Shown here one piece after another: positions 12,653 through 22,000 of a stretch of 64,000 nucleotides of DNA (position 1 is the first letter of the stretch; each line of letters starts with the position of its first letter). A program made the translations under genes and the position numbers. The notes under the pieces were generated by a model. It was not told the origin of the DNA. It searched no databases and saw only the letters and a list, made by a program, of their open reading frames with translations. The stretch covers positions 30,183,915 through 30,247,914 of the forward strand of contig CAIIXF020000001.1 in the NCBI GenBank assembly GCA_903813345.2. The letters run 5' to 3'. This DNA comes from Owenia fusiformis (taxonomy: Eukaryota > Annelida > Polychaeta > Sabellida > Oweniidae).

Positions 12653-13920
12653 ACAAACCAAAATACTACAAAACTCCGATAAAACCAAAATACAAACAAT
12701 TGCGAACAAGCTAACAACTCCCCCAACGCACACACTACTGACATAAAAAACACCTAACCCTAAAGGGTAAAAAACAAACCAAACAAACAAAACAAATTCG
12801 AACAAACAAACTGACCACAACTTGATGCAATTAATCAATACGCATACGATCCCGACAAATCACAAACACGGGATAATCAAAACATAATGAAATCACGGGA
12901 AGACAGCCTCCAAAATCAAGTTAATATCTCAACAACAAGAGATGCTATTACCATAACACACACACCAAAATAAACCTCAGACATGACACTATACACCCAA
13001 TTCATGGAAAAACAACTTTTCTACCACATACATACCACAAACGCCGCCAAACATACACGAAATTTACAAACCAAAATACTGCAAAACTTCGATAAAACCA
13101 AAATACAACCCGACACGGGAAAACAGATCCCCTGTCAAGTAAACATATTAACAATAATATATACTACCACCACTACACACTGTCACACAAATCAACACTA
13201 AGCTCAAACACAAGACTAAACACCCAAACCTTTGACAAACAGGGATCCCACCACAAACTCACACTACACACATCCAAACCAATACCATTTTTATAAACGA
13301 AAATACCACACTCCGATAAAGCAGAAACGCTACTAAAGACAACGAATTTACAACTCTTCCAATTTACATACCATGAACATAAAACATACACCACTATATA
13401 TGAAGACCTCTCGCCAGAAATGACACTTGTACTATGTACTGTAGTGCGCCAGGCTAGCTGTGTTAGATACGCTAATAAGAGGCATTTCCAACAATGATTA
13501 CTGGGATTGTTCACATACTGCACCAGACTGTAAATTTCACGTAAATTCATCGCATTGATTAAATTCACTATCCAATAAAAATGTGCATTTATACTGTGCT
13601 GCGGTTAAATGGGAACAGATGATTTAAAAAGAATTTCGAAAAACGCTTTGTTAAATTATTTGTTTCCGTCTAGGGCGACTTATTTAGAGAGTCTTATCAA
13701 TTGTATAATAAAATGTGATGTACATGGAAAGCATACATCTTCATTCATCAGATGTTTATCGGGATGAAGAAAAGAACTGGGAATGAAAGATCGTGTAATT
13801 GTACGTTGAAAGATAATGGTTTTAAACCTGATTTACCATTTGCCCATCGGGTAAGTAAATGGAATCTCATACACTTACAATGTAACTACGTGAAAATATA
13901 ATGTGGCGTCCGTGGAACGA

Positions 13921-14082
13921 ATGGTGAGCGAAAGCTACGCGAATGAACCAACTCCGTGGTACATACGAAATTACCCCGCGATGAGCTTGAAGCGCACTCG
14001 TGACGCGCCCGCGGTGACCACGAAAAGCGTTCGATTTGACCACGAAATTCGGGCGGCATGCCGACGACATGGCATGGTGTAA
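13921..14082 (+). CDS. Possible 53-codon CpG-rich ORF upstream of the zinc-finger ORF
   Basis: An ATG-initiated frame of 53 codons sits in the most CpG-rich stretch nearby (13905-14085), ending ...CRRHGMV then TAA. GTGTAAG at the end of the frame could be a splice donor that would join it to zinc-finger coding downstream, because the zinc-finger frame is +2 relative to it. I do not recognise the peptide. It could be a first exon, an upstream ORF or chance coding in a CpG patch. Confidence 0.25.
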   Translation: MVSESYANEPTPWYIRNYPAMSLKRTRDAPAVTTKSVRFDHEIRAACRRHGMV

Positions 14083-14987
14083 GGCTAGTAATTAGATGTA
14101 CGGTACATTATCGAATTCATACTGGAGAAAAAGACTTCATATGTGATGTTTGTTCTAAACTTTTTACTCAAAAGTCAAATCTTAAGAAACATTATAAAAT
14201 TCATACTGGAGAAAAAGACTTCAAATGTGGTGTTTGTTCTAAAACATTTGCACGAAAGTGTGATCTTACAAAACACTTAATAATTCATACTGGAGAAAAG
14301 AACTTCAAGTGTGGTGTTTGTTCTAAAACATTTGCACGAAAGTGTGATCTTACAAAACACTTTATAATTCATACTGGAGAAAAGAACTTCAAGTGTGGTG
14401 TTTGTTCTAAACCATTTAGGCAAAAGTCTAATCTTAACAAACATTATAGAATTCATACTGGAGAAAAGAACTTCAAATGTGATGTTTGTTCTAAAACATT
14501 TGGGAACAAATCTAATCTTAATGAACATTATAAAATTCATACTGGAGAAAAGAACTTCAAATGTGGTGTTTGTTCTAAAACATTTGCACGAAAGTGTGAT
14601 CTTACAAAACACTTTATAATTCATACTGGAGAAAAGAACTTCAAGTGTGGTGTTTGTTCTAAAACATTTGCACGAAAGTGTGATCTTACAAAACACTTTA
14701 TAATTCATACTGGAGAAAAGAACTTCAAGTGTGGTGTTTGTTCTAAACCATTTAGGCAAAAGTCTAATCTTAACAAACATTATAGAATTCATACTGGAGA
14801 AAAGAACTTCAAATGTGATGTTTGTTCTAAAACATTTGGGAACAAATCTAATCTTAATGAACATTATAAAATCCATACTGGGGAAAAGAACTTCAAATGT
14901 GATGTTTGTTCCAAAACATTTTCACAAAAATCTCATCTAAATCAACATCATAAACTCCATACTAAAGAAAGTGACAATAAAATATAA
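14058..14987 (+). CDS. C2H2 zinc-finger protein, ten fingers
   Basis: The frame gives 309 residues with ten Krüppel-type fingers (CxxC, then HxxxH) joined by HTGEK(D/N)F linkers, so it is a nuclear sequence-specific DNA-binding protein. Likely contact residues (-1,2,3,6) are RCDK (fingers 2, 3, 6, 7), QSNK (1, 4, 8), NSNE (5, 9) and QSHQ (10). Fingers 2-5 are repeated as fingers 6-9 with a 336-base period and almost no change. Before finger 1 there is only the tail of another finger (HYRIHTGEK), so the true start and an upstream exon are unknown; the first ATG used here is unlikely to be real. The C-terminal tail after finger 10 is short, ending at a TAA. A polyadenylation signal follows at 15173. 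It could be a real gene inside a long intron of the opposite-strand Roco gene or a retained 3' fragment. Confidence 0.8.
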   Translation: MPTTWHGVRLVIRCTVHYRIHTGEKDFICDVCSKLFTQKSNLKKHYKIHTGEKDFKCGVCSKTFARKCDLTKHLIIHTGEKNFKCGVCSKTFARKCDLTKHFIIHTGEKNFKCGVCSKPFRQKSNLNKHYRIHTGEKNFKCDVCSKTFGNKSNLNEHYKIHTGEKNFKCGVCSKTFARKCDLTKHFIIHTGEKNFKCGVCSKTFARKCDLTKHFIIHTGEKNFKCGVCSKPFRQKSNLNKHYRIHTGEKNFKCDVCSKTFGNKSNLNEHYKIHTGEKNFKCDVCSKTFSQKSHLNQHHKLHTKESDNKI

Positions 14988-15172
14988 TTGACACATAGTT
15001 AGGCATCATGATATATCACATTTCAGTCTCGCAGAATTCATAGTTTCAAGTTGCTTGTTCTGTTCACCCAGCTAGCATATAACTACTATTTTCAATGTCC
15101 ACTTTCAGAACAGCCATCTAGAAACTTGATGAAGACTGTGTAGCAGTTTTGTTAATATTGTTTAATTATGTA

Positions 15173-15178
15173 AATAAA
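15173..15178 (+). terminator. Polyadenylation signal for the zinc-finger gene
   Basis: AATAAA lies about 185 bases after the zinc-finger stop codon, in AT-rich sequence and on the same strand. It is the nearest canonical signal that I see. Confidence 0.5.
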
Positions 15179-15550
15179 GTATACTAGGAAAATGGTCTTT
15201 TGCTATAATCAAAAGGTAATTTTGTTATATTTTACTTGTAAACATGTAAAGCATGAAGTATTGTATCTTGCCTGCTATGATATCAATTTTTCTGAATGAG
15301 TGGTGTTTCCCGCTAAATCATATGTGTACAATACACGCTGTATCCATCCGGTCCCGCTGCTGATTTCAAAATTTTTAAAATTTTTTTTTCAAGTCAAAAT
15401 TTTTTTTCACATTTTTTTTCAAATTTCTTTTTTTCACATTTTTTGAAAATCTCGCAAACCTTAAGGCCAAGAAAAGTAAGTATGTTTTGGAATTTTGGAA
15501 CTTACAAGGTATGATGTGCCTAGAGCTTCAGTAGGTATGAAATATATCTG

Positions 15551-15676
15551 TTATGTACGGTCAGTTTTGGATACAGGGTTTATCCCAAGGGAAATATGTG
15601 TATCTCCCTCCCTCCCTGGGAGATACACATATTTCCCTTGGGATAAACCCTGTATCCAAAACCTCCCAGTACATAA
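15551..15676. repeat. Near-perfect inverted repeat (hairpin)
   Basis: The arm 15565-15608 is perfectly complementary to 15618-15661 (44 base pairs), with a 9-base loop TCCCTCCCT. Imperfect pairing continues outward to TTATGTAC / GTACATAA. It may be a tiny foldback element or a recent inverted duplication. Confidence 0.85.
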
Positions 15677-15794
15677 CCCTTATATACATGTATTTATAAT
15701 GGAATATATCAAAATCAACTATATTTAGAACTCAAAAATAACTCTGTATCTTTGTCACATCTAGTTTATTCTAATAATAACAAGGCACCGACGT

Positions 15795-16215
15795 GAACAA
15801 TATCGTACCTAAAACACAGCATTGTGGTCTTGTTGACCAAGAAAGCAAGATGGCCGCAGAAAAGTTAATCAGCTCTAGAACTTATCACTGTGTAACATAT
15901 GTAAAAATTTGAACGGTTTGGCTGAAAACCTGTAGACAAGTCTTGAAAGTGAAGATTTTAGGACGGAAAATCCAAAATGGCCACCTTAAAATTTACCCAG
16001 AATGCCCAAAAACTAATCAGTTCTTGACGTTGATATGTAGAAACATCACTGAAAATTTCAGATGAATCCCTCAAATGGTTTGGCTGGAAACTTGTAGACA
16101 AGTCTTGAAAGTGAAGATTTTAGGACGGAAAATCCAAAATGCCCGCCCGCCCGCCAAAATGCCCGCCGCCCGCCCGCCCGCCCGCCCGCCCGCCGCCCAT
16201 CAAGCTGACTACAAT
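15795..16215. repeat. Dispersed repeat with duplicated block and (CCCG)n tract
   Basis: ACAATATCGTACC occurs near both ends. Inside, a block of about 55 bases beginning CTGTAGACAAGTCTTGAAAG occurs twice (about 15929 and 16093). The second copy runs into a (CCCG/CCCGC)n tract at 16140-16200. It resembles a family with AAATGGCC-type words seen again at 36553-37300 and 60088-61467. Confidence 0.6.
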
Positions 16216-16460
16216 ATCGTACCTTTTGTAAGTACGATAAAAAGGAACATGTGAGATGATTTTCGAGGATACAACTAAGCATCATATTCTGGACTTTCAA
16301 ATAAGGTAGACCATCATAAGAAGATAATCATGAGCATTGTTTTCATGAATTTTCAAATTAGAAAAATAGTAACTTCATAGAGTAGCAGATCCCACCAAAC
16401 AAAATATATTTTATAAAATGAATCATCATTTTGAACTACTCAATATTTCATAGTTCCTAC

Positions 16461-19082
16461 CTAGTTTTCCCAGCGCCTCCAAGTCCAACCAACATCAGTT
16501 TGGTCCTGTAACATTCAACTGATCCTAACTTGAGCCTCTTCAGGTAGTTGACAACCTGAGCATTGCCCTGGGTGACAATTTCTAGAGGTGGGGTTTTCAG
16601 TGATATACAATCATCTATGTTAATATCTGGAACAACAACAGCATACAGTAGTTTTATCACTTTATGGACTTAATGTAGCAGCCATTAGGTCCACATTCCC
16701 TCATAATCAAATACCTTTATCCTAAAGTACAAGAGCAAGAAACACATTACAAAGCGATGTGATACAAAATGAGTCATACCTATGGTCTCTAAAAATATTG
16801 TGAGTGTCATATCTTGAGTATGTCATACCTACACACAATTGATTGCATTTACATCTCTCATATGTTTTTTGAAATAACCAATTTACCTTTGAAGTTTGAA
16901 TGTCCTATTTCTCCACTGATGCTCTCCAGTAGGTAGCACTGGGAGAGATGCACAGCTTTGAGGTACTTTAGCTCTCCTATCTGATTGGGCACTACAGTTA
17001 TCCCTTGGCATCTCAAACTCACAAATGCCAGCCTCCGTAACTGGAAAATCTGCCAGGGAACACCACCTCGGGATGGATCCTCTTGGGAGGTGAAGAGACG
17101 AGGGTATGTGGTGATTTTCTCTCCTGCTATCGTACAGGTGTGGCTTCTCTGGGTGGAGTTTACAGAGTTGAAGTCAGGGTCCTCACAGCATGCCAACCAA
17201 GCCTCTCTTAATGTACTGGCTTCAACCTGTTTATTTTGCTGAGGTAACCCATTAAATATGAGTATCTCCAGTTGCTTCAAAAGAATATAAAAATATGGAA
17301 GTCAATAATTTGAAGAGGATGTTTTAGAGGCAACAAAATCTTGATGTTTAACTGTGTTAAGTAGTTTATATAGAATTCAATGAAATTATTGTTCAAGAAA
17401 AATCAAGCGGCAGTTACTTTGTTTGATTTTCATTATTTTGGTTCTAATTTGTTTTGAGCAACAACTATGAACCTTGCTTTAATTCAACTTTTTCAACTAA
17501 GATTAAACTTCTTATCCTCTGAATATCTGAAATCCACCTACATTCAGCTCACAGAAGGAATCGGGCAAAGCTCTGATAAAGTTCTCGCTGATGTTAAGGA
17601 ACTTTAAACAGTGTAACTCTCCTAATCTCTCTGGTAGCCTCATCAACCCACAACCACTTATGTCCAAAGTTGCAAGCTGTGTGAAGCTAGTGAGGTTTGC
17701 AGGTATGGAATCTGATAATGTTAACCATATAAGATTGCCTCCTTCTAGCTTTAGGTCTTGGTTTGGTTCAGGTTTGTCATGCACAGCAGTCTGAAGAAAT
17801 AGTTAATATACATGAATATGCTAAAAAAGTTAATATACATGAATATACTAAAATAGTTAATATACATGAATATACTAAAAAGTTAATATACATGATTATA
17901 CCACTCTAAGTCCAATTACAGTTGTATAACATGGGTCTATAACAACGATATACAGTGGAGAGTGGTATATCGTCATCGTATACAACTCCTCCGTATACAC
18001 TCCAGCGTATACCACTGTAGAAGTGCATTCTGGGAACTAATGAATAAAAAAATCATGAAGAATCAAGTGACGTCATAAATGGTTCGAGATCAACATCAAC
18101 ATTATTGAGTTGGCTATGGGATATTTTTATGGTTTTTAATTGTTATGATTGTGTTCGAATCAACTGTAATTGAACTTAGAGTGGCATAATAAGATTATAT
18201 AATGGTTCATTCTGTATATCATGCATTTTATACTCTCGTGAGAATATAATATATTCACTCGTTCGCTACGCTCACTTGTGAATATATCATATACTCACTC
18301 GAGTATAAAAACGATATACAGAAAGAACCATTATGTAACCTCATAATATACTAAAATAGTTAATATACATGAATATACTAAGTTCATTACAGCTTATTGG
18401 TTAATTTACCCAGAACCAAATCCTTAATATGCTAACACTACAAAATGAAACTTGTTACAGGGTAATATCTTGTCCATTGAGTTTGGAACTGTCAGTATTA
18501 ATACTTATCAGAAAAATACTATATAAAGTTAATCAATTCCATATTTTAATATGGCGTTTCTGTTTTACATTCGGCTATTGGAAAGTTTACAGCCTTAGCA
18601 ATATTACATGTTATAGAGTATGTACTGAATCAACACATGAATGCTGATTTGGTACTGAAATCAGTTAAATTAACAGTACATATACAACGTATTTCATTAC
18701 AATGGTACTAATTCAGTGATAATACTGGCACTGAAGCATTCCTCAAAAATAATTGCTGATTTAGAAATAAAATATATAGAATGACTGTAAATTTCATAAT
18801 AGATAGCATACATGTATTTCCCCTTGATATAATGATGGTTCAAATAGTTTCTAGGCCATTCACTATTCCCTCCACTTTATGCAGACAGCTGTATTACAAG
18901 GACCTGATCATTTAAGATGGACTAGAAGATTAATATATAAAATGGCTTACCAAATCTAATGGTCTATCAACAAGATATTCCAGCAATGGGCAACCTTGTA
19001 GAAATCCATTTGGGGGTTTCTCCACTCCAGATGCAATAACCAAACCCCTGAGATCACCCCCTGCCAAACCTGGCGTGTAACT
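16461..19082 (-). CDS. Roco gene exons 34-37: second LRR block and second ROC
   Basis: Residues about 1672-1982. Exons 35-36 carry classical LRRs: LATLDISGCGLMRLPERLG, LKFLNISENFIRALPDSF, and LRRLAFVSLRCQGITVVPNQ with LKYLKAVHLSQC. Exon 37 contains YRTKLMLVGLGGAGKT, a complete Walker A (GxxxxGKT) as in active ROC domains, and stops at a GTAGGA donor in phase 2. The rest of this ROC, and any COR or kinase, must lie at lower coordinates or outside; I found no matching exon between 1 and 16460. Confidence 0.85.
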
Positions 19083-22000
19083 CTACAAATACAGCACAAT
19101 AGAGAGCTTCTTGGATATGCTGATATATACAGGTATGCAAAGATTTTCTAGTGTGGCATTCATCTAATTTTAATTGTAAAATTTGAAAAATTGCAGGTCA
19201 TTTAAAAGGATTTCTTAAGGTTGTACAGGGTGACACTCTGCACACATACATTAGTGCATCTAATCAAAACTTTTTCATCAATGACATATTGAAAATTTTT
19301 ATAGGTAACAAATACTCACTCTGATACTAGCTTTATGGGCTTCTACTGGACACGATTTACGTTGTTCAAGAGGTAGTTTCAAATTCTCAGCAACCTGTGA
19401 ATTGTCATGTGACAATGTGACAGCAAGAATGTATGTGTCATGAAGGAGTCTAAGGAACTCTCTCACCCCCTCAATACATGAAACACTGACATGGTCCTTG
19501 CATGATCTTAGGTGAGGATACACCTGACATAGGTGGTCAACATCTCTAAGCATTTTCTATAAAACATCAAATATGTTTGTACTGATTAACATTCCTTGGG
19601 CAGAAAGTCTCTGTGAAAAGCAACATTCAGAAATCTCTACAAATAATCATAACCATTAATTAAACATACCCTAACATGCAACTGTTTATGGAATATGTAG
19701 AAACATGATGTGATATCACTTAAAGAGAGAATCAGATATAGCGAGCAGCCAAACAAAAAATTGTTTCAATTTAAGAATATTTCTGGCTTGTGTCATTCCT
19801 TTTCATGTCTATTTTCTAAAAATCCCCAAAGTACACACTTTATTTCAGGAAAACTAAAGATTTTTACAATAATATATTATTTTTCTATAAGAAAGGTTAC
19901 CATTCTTATTATTTGGGGGAATTTAAACATTTTTCTAACATTTTTACACCTTGAATCTATTATAACTTAACCAATTTATAATATATCGAAGATCTTTTGG
20001 GAGATTTTGTATTTGAGATTGTAAGGAATAGATTGGTAGGTCAATTGTACATGTTGCTTGTAATTGTATCACCCCCATAGATCTGATTCTGCCTTTAAAC
20101 TCAAACTTTAAAGGCAAGATCTGCTCATCTTTGTCCTTATATACAGTATATACAGAAATTGCACTCCCAAATCTTTCCTCGTGTTGACATAGCAACCCGA
20201 TACAAAACTATAGCAACTCAATGTGCAACTATAGCAACCATATTCACAATCATAGCAATTTAATAAGCAACCAGATTTTTACAAAACCACCAAGTATTTG
20301 TCCATCCCTACTCACCTTGTTACTAAAGAGAGCCCTGGTGGTGTTGATAAGAGCATATAACTTGGTGAAGACACTGCCATTGTGTTTGGTAGAATTGAGC
20401 GAAGCAAGTGTCTGCTGTAGGGTGAAGTGTTCTGGGTCAACAGGCACCATAGCTTGGTCAAGCAGGTGTTGAGGAGGTAAAGCAGGTGCCCCTTCAAACA
20501 CCGATTCTTCTAAAAAAAACACAATAGAATTGCTTTTCTTATGTATGACTAGGAAAGTGAGGCTTGGATCATATTTTGAGCAATTTAGTCCCATTTATCT
20601 TCTTTAAAGTGAGGAGGCTGGATTATTTTTGATAAAATACCAGCAAAGTGATTGTGATGATATGAATTGTTAATAGTAAGACCACTGATATTGTGATTTA
20701 GCTTTTTCCAAACATTTGTTTTTTGAGAAAATTCATGCTTCACTTGAATTACATTTTACATTTTTTGAGAAAATAGTGAATCATTCTTTGAGCTATCATG
20801 AGAAGACTTGAATCCAATTCATAAATTTATATTTAATCTAGACAATTTTACAGTCTTAGTTTCTTGATTCCTACCTTGGGATAGGATCCTAGCTTCATCT
20901 TTGAAATCCTGGCAAATAAAGCCAAAGCCCATTGTCTTTGGGGCTGTGTTATGTAGAGACTTTCTACAAGGGTTGTAGAAATAGAGTATCTCTGAGAGTA
21001 TTGGCAAAAGAGTCACATTCAGAGTCTCTGTGTAAAGCACGTCAAGGTGGTTATGTTGAAATGTCCTTGGTATCTTATCAAACTTTGAACTTAATTTACA
21101 AGCTGAAATGAGGAATGAAATAGAACCAATACTAATTAATAGTAAATGAAATTAATCATTTGAAAGATTTTCAAAGTTGCAATTTTATAATTCAGTTTTG
21201 TAAAACATAACTAAGAAAATCTTTCTTCCTATTCTCATATTTCTTGATTTATCATTTGTATTATGGACCTAACAAGCTTTATAACCTACCCCAGGGTGAG
21301 CATAATGGAATGCTACATCGTGTGGCAGTGGCCTTGTATCTCTCAGCTGGTTCATAAACAGACATAGCATCATTAAACCTTGGGAACAATGCAAGTGGCT
21401 CACTCACCATATGTAGAGATGACATATCCTGATGATCTCCATCTGAATAAAATATGCAAGTGCGTTTGACGAGGCTCGATCAGATTATATGAATATAAAA
21501 TACTATGTGCTGCTCATTATATATAGAATCTAAAGTTAGGACTCTGTTATACAAAGCCACAATCATACCCAAGTAGATCATATCCAATAACAGATCATAT
21601 GAGATGTTACGAAGAGTCTACAGCCTTCATATGCTTGGTTCATAGAAAACATACAGGATATACATGTGGCATATGCATAATGGTAAGGTAAAAGGTATAC
21701 CTGATTGTATAATATCTAATCCTCTGTTCTCCATAGCAAATGACCACTCTGACTTCAGTGGCATGATGTTGTCAGAGGAAGCAGAAACAACCTTCACTGA
21801 TGTGCCTTGCCCACCTTGAAGAATAGAAGCATATTACCATAATAAAATATATGCCAGGTATACGCAAAAGAACCACTATTAATACACTACAATGCACTCT
21901 TAAAAAATATTACTTGGATTTCCTTATATTGAGAACTTGTACTACTCATTTTAAGTAAAAAATTACTTAAATAATCTTGAACTACTGAATAATTTTTAAG

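Larger units (their letters stand above)
9833..13400 (+). repeat. Large tandem element, copy 2 (3' truncated)
   Basis: It begins with the same TAGGGGAAGCTTAGC phrase as copy 1, directly after copy 1 ends. It then follows the same order, including the uninterrupted CCTCTCACC site and an A/C-rich core (11350-13400). Core repeats restart near 11640, 12030 and 12845 with ACGCATACAC(C/G)ATCCCG(A/G)C. Insertions at 9971-10145, 10322-11340 and 12258-12652 lengthen it. I find no second hammerhead motif, so the 3' part of the unit is missing. Confidence 0.7.
17796..18381. repeat. 27-base tandem repeat at an intron 3' end, split by two MITEs
   Basis: GTTAATATACATGAATATAC-type units occur about four times at 17802-17896 and resume at 18345-18381. 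On the gene strand each unit reads TATTTTAG...ATTAAC, resembling an acceptor and a branch site, right next to the acceptor of exon 35. Two small elements (17899-18186 and 18195-18338) sit within the array. Confidence 0.75.

Noticed and set aside
13173-13568. 131-codon minus-strand frame
   Set aside because: It runs through the A/C-rich repeat core and flanking sequence; composition is biased and there is no recognisable protein.
14277-14876. 199-codon minus-strand frame
   Set aside because: It is the antisense of the repeated zinc-finger units and has only their periodicity.
19944-20195. Extra exon of the Roco gene
   Set aside because: Exons 32 and 33 already join in phase 0-0, and the segment is shared with a transposon, so I keep it as an intronic piece.
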